From NCBI GenBank assembly GCA_034769895.1, contig JAWRYS010000684.1:124001-188000 (forward strand): 64,000 bases of DNA, read 5' to 3'. Position 1 is the stretch's first letter. Every line of letters starts with the position of its first letter. The notes below the pieces were generated by a model. It was not told where the DNA came from and searched no databases. It worked only from the letters and a program-made list of their open reading frames with translations. This document shows positions 44,039-53,566 of this stretch, piece by piece. This stretch comes from Magicicada septendecula (lineage: Eukaryota; Arthropoda; Insecta; Hemiptera; Cicadidae). The position numbers and the translations under genes were made by a program.

Positions 44039-44731
44039 AAACGGACTGTAGCAAAAAGTGACTAAATTAATATAACCATACAAGGTAAATAAGCCTACAG
44101 TGAAAAAACCAATAAAGGATAAAAATAACATCTTGAGGTAAATTTAATTACAAATGTTAAATGTATTATAATTATATATCAAGGAACGGACTGTAGCAAA
44201 AAAAGACTAAATTAATATAACCATACAAGGTAAATAAGCCTACAGTGAAAAAACCAATAAAGGATAAAAATAACATCTTGAGGTAAATTTAATTATAAAT
44301 ATTAAATGTATTATATATATCAAGAAACGGACTGTAGCAAAAAGTGACTAAATTAATATAACCATACAAGGTAAATAAGCCTACAGTGAAAAAACCAATA
44401 AAGGATAAAAATAACATCTTGAGGTAAATTTAATTATAAATATTAAATGTATTATATATATCAAGAAACGGACTGTAGCAAAAAGTGACTAAATTAATAT
44501 AACCATACAAGGTAAATAAGCCTACAGTGAAAAAACCAATAAAGGATAAAAATAACATCTTGAGGTAAATTTAATTATAAATATTAAATGTATTATATAT
44601 ATCAAGAAACGAACTGTAGCAAAAAGTGACTAAATTAATATAACCATACAAGGTAAATAAGCCTACAGTGAAAAAACCAATAAAGGATAAAAATAACATC
44701 TTGAGGTAAATTTAATTATAAATATTAAATG
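44036..44731. repeat. 141-bp tandem array, five copies
   Basis: AAGAAACGGACTGTAGC marks unit starts near 44036, 44181, 44322, 44463 and 44604. Units 2-5 are nearly identical. The array is bounded by TA tracts and by oppositely oriented PLE fragments. Confidence 0.95.
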
Positions 44732-44774
<43 letters not shown>

Positions 44775-44775
<1 letters not shown>

Positions 44776-45120
44776 TTTCACAATATGAACTTACTTTCTT
44801 TATCACTTCCCCATACGTTTCGAGGCGATGTTCCTCTTCATCAGTGGGAGTAAATACTGAATGTCATTTTACAGAATAATGGTTATGGACTATAGGTGTG
44901 TGTGGTGGGGGTTGATGGTGGGAGGGAATTGGCGCTGAGGTTCAAATTGTGTGTTTGGATCAGTGTATCGAATAGTGTATGTGATCTATAATGTAATTGT
45001 TCATTTAATATGTTGTTTGGTTGTAGTGCGTGATATCTGTATATTTCAAATTGTTCAGCTGTATTTAGTTTTCTACTTTTAGGTAAGTAGTGTAATATTA
45101 GTGTAAAACTATATTACTAT
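44775..45120 (-). pseudogene. PLE C-terminal fragment, minus strand
   Basis: The reverse complement of about 44940-45100 encodes LNTAEQFEIYRYHALQPNNI-like sequence, homologous to the C-terminus of the + strand fragment at 43403-43862. The two lie in inverted orientation around the 141-bp array. Confidence 0.7.
44807..44850 (-). ncRNA. Hammerhead-like motif H3
   Basis: On the minus strand CTGATGA and GAAAC enclose stem II GAGG/CCTC. Stem I is TCCCA with TGGGG (five pairs including a wobble). ACGT palindrome in place of stem III. Confidence 0.65.
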
Positions 45121-45316
45121 GTATAATATAATATTTTATATGTTATATGTTAATATTTTATATTAATATGTATATAATATTTTATAAAGTGAACGAAGAG
45201 GATGAATCAACAAGATAATTACACTAATATTAATTGACGTTTAATGAAGAAATTTGTGTTAGTGGTTGAAATCACAATCAGAATGATCACAGTTACACAC
45301 CACTATATAAAAATTA

Positions 45317-45362
45317 TCCCGATTAGCGCTTTCAAGCCTCACAGCCCATCGTCAGATCGGAA
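45317..45362 (-). ncRNA. Hammerhead-like motif H5a
   Basis: Same sequence as H5b on the opposite strand. CTGACGA and GAAA are present, stem I is TTCCGAT with ATCGGGA (seven pairs, one wobble), and AGCGCT is the palindromic stem III element. Confidence 0.65.
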
Positions 45363-45551
45363 TAGGCAGAAATTATTTTAAAACAAACCCTTCACCCCTC
45401 TCCACCACCCTGTTCACACACAACAAGCTATAATATAAATGACCCTTCCCCACCCCCTAAACCCTGTCACACCATCTGCACAGTTACATATTTTTCTAGC
45501 AAATTCCTTGTGTTTCAGTGTTTGGTGTGTGTGTGTAATAATTTCTGCCTA

Positions 45552-45597
45552 TTCCGATCTGACGATGGGCTGTGAGGCTTGAAAGCGCTAATCGGGA
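45552..45597 (+). ncRNA. Hammerhead-like motif H5b
   Basis: CTGACGA at 45559-45565 and GAAA at 45581-45584. Stem II pairs are partly wobble (GGGCT/AGGCTT). Stem I is TTCCGAT/ATCGGGA. It faces H5a as part of an inverted repeat of about 100 bp. Confidence 0.65.
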
Positions 45598-45839
45598 TAA
45601 TTTTTATATAGTGGTGTGCAACTGTGATCATTCTGATTCTAATATTAATTATAAGTATAATACTACTGACTCGGAACACTAAGTTTTTTATTGGTAAAAA
45701 GTTTACATGGTACAAAACTTGTAGCCTGAACCAGTTTTCGTTTATTAAAAGCTTTGTCAGAGGCTGCCACTAGGAGTACTGTCCGTCTTGTTCTTGGTGA
45801 TGGCGCCGTTGTTCGAAAGATCGATGTTGTGTGTGTGTG

Positions 45840-46115
45840 AGGTGTGATAGGTTTGAATAGTATGCATGATTTGGATTGTGTCTGTTCGTTTAGGATGTCG
45901 TTTTATGTGTTTATATATTTCTAGTTGTTCAAGAGTGTCCAGTTTTCAGCCTTTTGTGTATATGTGTAGAATATCCATGTTGCTTTTTATGTTTGTGTAT
46001 GTGTGGTTTGCTTCAATGAGGTGGTTTGCAAAGGTGGATTTGGTGGTGGAGTGTAATGCTTTTGTGTGTTCAATGTATCTCTGTTTGAAGCAACGTCCTG
46101 TCTGCCCTAATCAGA
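45840..46115 (-). pseudogene. PLE GIY-YIG fragment, minus strand
   Basis: Minus-strand translation gives GQTGRCFKQRYIEHTKAL near the right edge, then FANHLIEANHTYTNIKS and LEQLEIYKH. These match the GIY-YIG domain of the 43.4-kb PLE fragment. At least one stop codon interrupts it. Confidence 0.7.
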
Positions 46116-46125
46116 ATTTATTGCT

Positions 46126-46433
46126 TCAATTTGTAGGCAACAACTTCTCTTTAAATACAATATTTTCTTTACATGCTCGACTAAGTTTTAAAAATTCTTC
46201 ATCCATTTTATTATGTACTTCATTTATTAATGCATACACTCCAAATATTTCAAGTACTGTTTTTGCAAGAGAGTAATATTAATATAATCCTTTATTATTT
46301 GGTCCATCCCTTCATATATTTGAATTTTTCTGTGTTAGTATGAATACCCCAGCTCAAGCTCTTTTTGCTTGTCCACACTGTTGTAGATTTGTGTGCATCT
46401 TTTAAGATCTTCACCAAGATCCCCTTCTTCATG
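46126..46433 (-). other. Exon-like open segments, minus strand, unknown protein
   Basis: Two short protein-like stretches. At 46433-46348 the frame reads HEEGDLGEDLKRCTQIYNSV and on, ending at a possible donor GTATTC. At 46256-46126 it reads LEIFGVYALINEVHNKMDEE and on, ending in TGA. The ~91-bp gap has GT...AG ends, but the phases do not join cleanly. They could be a decayed last exon of a host gene or chance; the family is not recognised. Confidence 0.25.
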
Positions 46434-46819
46434 CTTTTAGTTAAAGCAATAATATCTTACTAAATTTTCCTAATTTTGAAATGATTTCCTTTGATTTACT
46501 TCTCCCCCCCTGAATATTTTACTGTGGAGCAGATGACAAGTCTGTGAGTCTCAGCAATCTTTACAGGAAGAAATTCATATAACAACAAACTAACCAATTT
46601 AGCATCACAAATCTGTGTACATACCATTCAGATCTTCCACTTAACTTGAACCTGAATCTTTGTGTACGGAGTTTAAAAATACATACATACAAAAATATTA
46701 GTGTGACTATACTGTGAAGTGAGTTGCAAAAAGAAGTACTGGTATCCTGCTACCTGTTTTCTACTATTACTAAATACTTCTCTTTTTCCGGAACTCTACA
46801 GGCCGGGATGACCCTTGGC

Positions 46820-47035
46820 TTCTCCCACCACTCACCTCCAGATCTCTCTCCCCCTCACTCTTTCTGTTGCAACATTCCTCCAGTTTTGTATGTCCATTCT
46901 TCTTAAGTCTTTCTCCACCTCATTTATTCATCACCTTCTGGGTTTGCCCCTTCTTCTTGTTCCTTCCATGTTTCTATGTAGACTCTCCTGTAACATTCTC
47001 TCCACATGTCCCAGCCAGCTTATCTGCCTTGCCTT
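46820..47035 (-). pseudogene. LINE reverse transcriptase C-terminal scrap
   Basis: Minus strand encodes SWLGHVERMLQESL, RRRGKPRR, EVEKDLRRM and NWRNVATERV with two stops after GKPRR. This pattern is common at the C-terminus of several arthropod LINE clades. It is not from families A-C. Nothing else is recognised between 46434 and 47290. Confidence 0.65.
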
Positions 47036-47499
47036 TAATTACTAAACACTATTCTACTACTACTACTACTACTATTAATAGACCAATCATTATTATGAAT
47101 TGTATTCCTAGGAATCAAGCTAGGGTCCTTCAAATGTTACATTTTAATAAACATTTCAAAAAGAGTGTAACTTTCATCTATAGTGTCTAATAACAGAAAC
47201 TAACAAATAAGCGTAACTTGAAAAATGTAACTTTTACCGTTAAAGCGTAGGATATATTTTTTTACGTTCTACATAGTCAGATAGTAATATTTGACTGTTG
47301 TCACTACTTATTTATTGGTTTATACTCGTGTCTACATTTATTACATGCCTAAACGAGGAGTGAATACGAAAAGGCCGCGATTTTTACTTCCATGTTCCTT
47401 AAGGAAATGGAAGTATGGTGATGGCAAAAAAAAATCGTGTTCGAGATTATCGCAGATTCTGATTGTACGACACTCAAAACATGAAAAAAAGTAATTTTT

Positions 47500-47536
47500 C
47501 AAAAAGTGTCTGTGTGTCTGTCTGTCTGTCTGTCTG
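47500..47536. repeat. (TCTG)n microsatellite
   Basis: GTGTCTGTCTGTCTGTCTGT-type run just before the 163-bp array. Confidence 0.85.
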
Positions 47537-47546
47537 TAGATTTTTT

Positions 47547-49090
47547 CTATGGCAAACGATAACAGCCACAAATTCAAACAGAATCAAATAATTTTTTGCA
47601 TACAGCCCTGATTTGTAGAGTACTCAAGACATATTGTTTTTGGTGAAGATCGGTTAAGGGAAAGGGGTAGTTTACCAGCAACAGTTTTTTTTTAATCAAG
47701 GGTAATTTTTTCTATGGCAAACGATAATAGCCGCAAATTCAAACAGAATCAACTACTCTTTCGCATACAACCCTGAATTATAGAGTTCTCAAGACCTATT
47801 GTTTTTGGTGAAGATCGGTTAAGGGAAAGGGGTAGTTTACCAGCAACATTTTATATTTTAACAAGGGTATTTTCTATGGCAAACGATAAAAGCCGCAAAT
47901 TTAAACAGAACAAATGATTGTTTGCATACAGCCCTGAATTGTAGAGTTCTCAGGAACTATTGTTTTTGGTGAAGATCGGTTAAGGGAAAGGGGTAGTTTA
48001 CTGGCAACGTTTTATGTTTTAACTGGGGTATTTCCTATGGCAAACGATAACAGCCGCAAATTCAAACAGAATCAAATAAGTATATGCAAATAGCCCTGAT
48101 TTGTAGAGAACTCAAGACCTACTGTTTTTGGTGAAGATCGGGTTAGGGAAAGAGGTAGTTTACCAGCAACATTTTTTTTATCAAGTGTAATTTTTGTCTA
48201 TGGCAAACGATAACAGCCGCAAATTCAAACTGAATCAAATAATGTTTCGCATACAGCTCTGAATTATAGAGTTCTAAAGACCTGTTGTTTTTGGTGAAGA
48301 TTGGTTAAGGGGAAGGGGTAGTTTACCTGTAACGTTTTATGTTTTAACAAGGGTATTTTCTATGGCAAACGATAACAGCCGCAAATTCAAACAGAATTAA
48401 ATAATTATTTGCATACAGCCCTGATTTGTAGAGTACTCAAGACCTATTGTTTTTGGTGAAGATCGGTTAAGGGAAGGGGGTAGTTTACTGGCAACGTTTT
48501 TTTGATCAAGGGTAATTTTTTTCTATGGCAAACGATAACTGCCGTAAATTCAAACAGAATCAACTACTTTTTTGCATACCTTTTTGAATTATACAGAACT
48601 CAAGGTCTGTTGATTTTGTCGAAGATCGGTTAATGGAAAGGGGTAGTTTACCAGCAACGTTTTATGTTTTAACAAGGGTAATTTTTTCTATGGCGAACGA
48701 TAACTGCCGTAAATTCAAAGAGAATCAAATAATGTTTTGCATACAGCCCTGAATTGTAGAGTAGTCTAGACCTGTTGTGTTTGGTGAAGATCGGTTAAGG
48801 GAAAGGGGTAGTTTACCTGCAACATTTTATGTTTTAACAAGGGTAATTTTTTCTATGACGAACGATAACTGCCATAAATTCAAAGAGAATCAAATACTTT
48901 TTGCATGTGTTCCTGAATTGTAAAGAAGTGAAGGCCTGTTGATTTTGGTGAAGATCGGTTAAGGGAGTTTACCTGCCACTTTTTACATATGTGCCTGTGT
49001 TGTATAGGACTCAAGGCCTATTGATTTTGGTGAACATCATTTAGGGGGAAAGGGTAGTTTACCTGAAACATTTTTTGTTGTAACAAGAGT
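47547..49090. repeat. 163-bp tandem array, about nine copies
   Basis: CTATGGCAAACGATAA recurs near 47547, 47712, 47874, 48035, 48198, 48360, 48523, 48688 and 48853, so the period is 161-165 bp. Each unit also holds GGTGAAGATCGGTTAAGGG and GTAGTTTACC. Copies diverge towards the right. The period is not a multiple of three, so it is not coding. Origin unknown. Confidence 0.95.
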
Positions 49091-49336
49091 AAAGTACTTA
49101 ATTTTGATAAATAAAGTATCCTGATAAGAAGATCTTAATTGTAGAAACGTAGATGAAATATCTATAAATGAAGAGGCTAGTTGATCGGGGTGGGGGTAAT
49201 TTTCTAAAATGAAAATTAGTTGAAGGGGGAGGGGATAATTTTTTATATACGTACTACGTTATCGGCAACAAAGAAGTATTTTGTTGTTAAAATTCCTTCC
49301 CGTCCTGTTTGGGCGTAGACCGAAGTTTTCTGCAAT

Positions 49337-49380
49337 ACCAGACGTTTCGGCAGTGCCATCGACTTCCATCATCAGTGAAA
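49337..49380 (-). ncRNA. Hammerhead-like motif H2
   Basis: Minus strand: CTGATGA, an imperfect stem II (GGAAGT/ACTGCC) and GAAAC. Stem I is weak (about three pairs). The flanking CCACAGTACTGTGG is shared with the PLE 3' region near 41620, so this is a decayed PLE terminus. Confidence 0.5.
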
Positions 49381-50390
49381 ATCGAGTGCGATAACGTGAG
49401 GTGGTATACGTTAGTGACCACAGTACTGTGGTTAAGGCTGAAGCAGTAAGTAGAAAGAAGTAGTTTCTATGAAATATTTCATTTCAAAAATGATTTTAAA
49501 TATAAATCTTAGAACATGGAAGTCATGTATGGTTCTCCATACCGATATTTTAATTGTTCAAAAACCAACCCTATTATTTTTTTATGTTGGCTGTTCTGTA
49601 CTGAATTTTGAATGTTTATATATTTGTACTCTGTGGTAGGGATGAGCATCGCCAGAAAACCATCGATGTTTAACATCGATGTTAACATCGTGAAGAATAC
49701 ATCGATGTTAAAAAAACATCGGTATGAAAACATCGATGTTTTAAGACTTCAGACATCGATGTTTTTATGCCAATGTTGCAATTCAAATAAAAATCTATGA
49801 TTTTTACATGTTTGTAATAGTTCAAATAATTGGGGGGATGAATAATAAATAAAAATAATTAAAGAGAAGAATAATAGGCCTATACCACGATACTTTACTC
49901 ACTTACCTTATCAGAAGATTCTGAAAAACCAAAAGCCCTTGGATGACCACCACATTTTGACAGGCGGAATGTGGAAACCTCAACACTGTACCAAAGAAAA
50001 TACATCTAACTTCCCCGTATCAGAATTTCCAGGGCCATTGACAAACTCGTTGATAATAGGTTAGGTAAAGGCGAGGTGACGTTAAAATAATTTAACTCAC
50101 ATTCATAATTAACTAAATCTGTTCATTATTATTTATTATTACAATTATTATAAAGTGTTTTGAACAAACATACATAAAACCACCCTTTAACAAAAACAGA
50201 AACCTCTGTAAATCTATGACAGGTTTGTTTACTCCCAGTGAAAGTTTAAATTAGTATTCCCACAGAGAGATAGACCTATAAATTCTCTTATTTTCTTTTA
50301 AACAGTAAAAGCTTAATAAAATCACAGTGTAAAGTAACACTGTTAATACTTTTAGATTCAATTTATTTTTTATAACAAATTATACAGGTA

Positions 50391-50446
50391 CAGTAAAACC
50401 TCTCTAGTCCGACCCCCGGCTGGTCCGACCACGGGTCAGGCACCGA
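50391..50446 (+). repeat. Possible pogo/Tigger-like terminal repeat
   Basis: TACAGTAAAACCTCTCTAGT with following TCCGACC words resembles termini of pogo-group elements. It is interrupted by hAT3; no matching right end was found. Low confidence. Confidence 0.3.
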
Positions 50447-53116
50447 TAGGGTTGCCAGACGTACGGTTTTAGCCGGAACAATACGGAATTTTCCCGTTTT
50501 GTTCCGCGTACGGTGCGAATCTTTAACCGTACGCCAAATGTTCCGATTTTGAACATGAAGCATAATGACTTGTATTTTTGAATCTAGTGGCAAATTATAC
50601 GTTGATGCAGTTTTTGTTGTTCACGCTAGGGCGAGCATCGGAGCATGTGATGATTATGATGGCAGTTAAGTGAGATGGATGTGACATCAGATCAGAACTG
50701 CGTTGCATGCCGCTGAGCGAGGCACGTGGCTTCACTCGTTCGTTGGAGGCTTGGAGCGCGTGCGTGACCAACTCATTCATTACTCAACTCTTTCACTTTA
50801 TCGCAAACCATCGTTCAGCCTGACGGTTCAGGGTGTATTTTATGTTTTGAAAGTGATTCTTTTTGTATTAGTAGTGTGTTCAAAATGGATGGGAGTGAGA
50901 CAAACCCCACGAAAATAAAACTAGGTATTGAAACCAGCACAAACCAGAAGAGAAGACTGCAAGTGTATCGCCCGGTTTGGGAAAAAGATTTTCCAGAACT
51001 GCGGCCAGTTTCAGGAAATGCATATAAAGCAAAGTGTACTTTATGCGTTGGAAAAGCTGGAGAGGGATTTTCCATTTCACACGGTGGCGTAACCGATGTT
51101 AGGCATCATTTTAACAGTGCAAGCCATAAACAAAGACGCTTAACCTTAACATCAGTACAAACTACGCTGATGAAAAGTTTCTACAAGGTGGACTCCGTTG
51201 AATCAGACAAGGTATGTAAGTGCATGACAATTTTAACATTTAGAATTTTCAAGATAATAATAGGTTTATTTTGGATTTTTTTAAGAAAAGGCGCTATTAA
51301 GGTGCTTTTATTCGTTTCAGATAACTGCTTCTGAGCTTACATTTGTGTATCACACGGTTAAACATCACCTTAGCTACGCCAGCACTGACTGCAATGTGAA
51401 AATATCATCTCAGTTATTCGCAGATTCGACAATTGCAAATAAAATTACATGTGGTAAAACAAAATGTGAGGCATTAATTACGGGTGTTTTAGGGCCAAAT
51501 AGCGTGAATAATTTAACTCAAACGTTAAAGGATAACAAGTTTTTTGGTGTGGGGTTTGATGCTTCCAACAAAGGAAATCAAAAGTGTTATCCTATTTGTG
51601 TAAGGTACTTTGATGTGCAAGGAGGTGTGTGCCACAGAATTCTCGATTTTTATGAGGACTCTCGTGAATCTGCATCTGCAATGTCTGAGCAAATCTTGGA
51701 CAGGATCCCAAAACACGAATTGAATTTGTCCCAGGTTTCAAGCTTTACTGCGAACAATACGAATGCAAACTTTGGGAAGAAAAACTCTGTTTATGTTCAC
51801 TTAAAAAAGGAAAATCCTGGTATAATAAAATCAAACTGCTGTGCACATATAGTCCATAATTGCTGTAAATCTGGTATGAATGCTATGTCCATAGATATTG
51901 AAATGTTAGTAATTAAGACTTTCAATTATTTCTCAAATTCAGCTAAAAGAGTATCTCAATTGAAAGATTTCTTTCTATTTGTTGATATGGAATACAGTAG
52001 TTTGTTAAGACATGTACCTACAAGGTGGTTAAGCCTAAAGCCTGCCATAGAAAGATTGCTGAAAAATCTTCCTGCAATTATATCGTACTTTGCTAGTATA
52101 GATGATTGCCCCAACTTCATTAAAAAGAACTTGATGGGTGACTCTGGTTCAGAAAAACAAATTATAATAGTGGAATTATATCTCCAGTTTTCTCTGCATT
52201 TAACTGAAATTTTTTCCACGGGTGTACTCAACTTAGAAAAAAACGAACTGACAATTTGTGAAGTATTTTGTGTGATGGAGAAAATAAAAACAGAGTTAGA
52301 GCATAGGATAAATGATCTGTTTTTTGGTTATAAGGTGCAACAGTTGTTAGATAAATTGGAGGACCTTTTCCCAGGTGAAAAGGAAAGAGAATTGGGAGAA
52401 TGTAGATATATATATGAAGTGTGTCTGAAATATTTAAATAAGTGGTTTGATTTTGGTGATGGCAACATTTTGTCCTTAATGGACTGCATATCACTTGAAA
52501 AAAAACCCGAGTTTCAAAATATTTTAAAATTAGCAGAGTCACTTTGTATTGTTAATCACTTTAGTGTAGATAGATGTATGTATAGATGTATTCAGAGATC
52601 ACTAGGGTTTCTGATTTGTTTTGTGGGGAAGGAAATGAACAGTTGAAAGCAAAATTAACTACTATGACAATACCACAGAGATGGTTGTACATTATTGAAC
52701 TGATTGGTGCATCAAATCTGTGCAATGTTTTAGTTTTAGTTAAATTTGTTTTGAGTATATTTCCATCAAATGCATTTACAGAGAGAGTTTTCTCCATTAT
52801 GAACATTAAATGGAGGGATGAGCGAAACAGATGTTCAGTTGATCTAATAAAAAATGAGTTGTATACTTACTTCAATTATGATGAAAGTTGCAGTGATTTC
52901 TATAAGAATGTACTTTCTAATGAAAAAGTGTTGAGAATTGCACGCTCAAGTGAAAAGTACTCATGTTAATTGTGTTGAGTATAGTATATTTCCATAAAAT
53001 GTGCTGTAAATAAAATCAATAAATTCAATGTCGATTGTCGATACATGTGTTCCTATTTCTCATCTCTGAAATCTGGCAGTGTTCCTATTTGTCATCTCTG
53101 AAATCTGGCAACCCTA
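50447..53116 (+). mobile_element. hAT transposon hAT3, decayed, nested in hAT2
   Basis: Perfect 13-bp terminal repeats TAGGGTTGCCAGA, flanked by GGCACCGA at 50439-50446 and 53117-53124. The right end has a duplicated segment of about 40 bp (GTTCCTATTTxTCATCTCTG). Confidence 0.95.
50885..52969 (+). pseudogene. hAT3 transposase, two exons, frameshifted, catalytic Asp changed
   Basis: Exon 1 (50885-51211) encodes a CxxC...H zinc-finger region (KCTLCVGKAGEGF, HHFNSASHKQ). A canonical intron (GTATGT...TTTCAG, 51212-51320) follows. Exon 2 from 51321 encodes the RNase H-like core, with FGVGFDASNKGN holding the first aspartate. The second catalytic position, normally ADNTN in this group, reads ANNTN (codon 51753-51755). 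Near 52580 the frame shifts by one. The C-terminal dimerisation segment FPSNAFTERVFSIMN continues in the new frame to 52969. Catalytically dead by inference. Confidence 0.85.
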
Positions 53117-53566
53117 GGCACCGACTTGTTGATGACTCACCAGCTTGTTTACATACCTGTCAGTTGTTTTGCTGCCTCAGTGAGCCGGCATCTAGTGTCT
53201 AGTGCGCAGAGTTGCCAGGTCTTCCAAAATTTCGGAAGTCATTCCGATTTTTTTTTAATGTTCCAGAAAATACGAAATTTGGTGTAAATCTTCCGAATTT
53301 TTTCCTAGTCTCGTTTCAGTGCTATGTCGCATTTCTAGTTTTGTTTTTGCGTACGATATGACGTCAAATCTGGTGTTTCATTGCAACCGCAATTATAATT
53401 GCTTTCAATAAAAGTTTATAAGAGGTCTTGTCAAAAATTATAGTTCCTTCCTCCTGTCACAAACAATAATTATGACCACCCATACACAATGATGTAATAA
53501 GCATTTTGCAATATCCACATATTGTATCATACTGCTATTCAAATAAGAGTGACTAATCGTTATAGT

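Noticed and set aside
44950-45120. Spliced host exons in the AT-rich 45-kb region
   Set aside because: The coding-like stretch is the inverted PLE C-terminus.
45866-46276. 136-residue + strand frame
   Set aside because: It is the antisense of the minus-strand PLE GIY-YIG fragment.
47291-47494. 67-residue frame beginning MTVVTTYLL
   Set aside because: No family resemblance, low complexity after the first 40 residues, and adjacent to a tandem array.
53205-53320. Further hAT end (CAGAGTTGCCAGGTC)
   Set aside because: Resembles a hAT terminus, but no inverted partner or 8-bp duplication was found.
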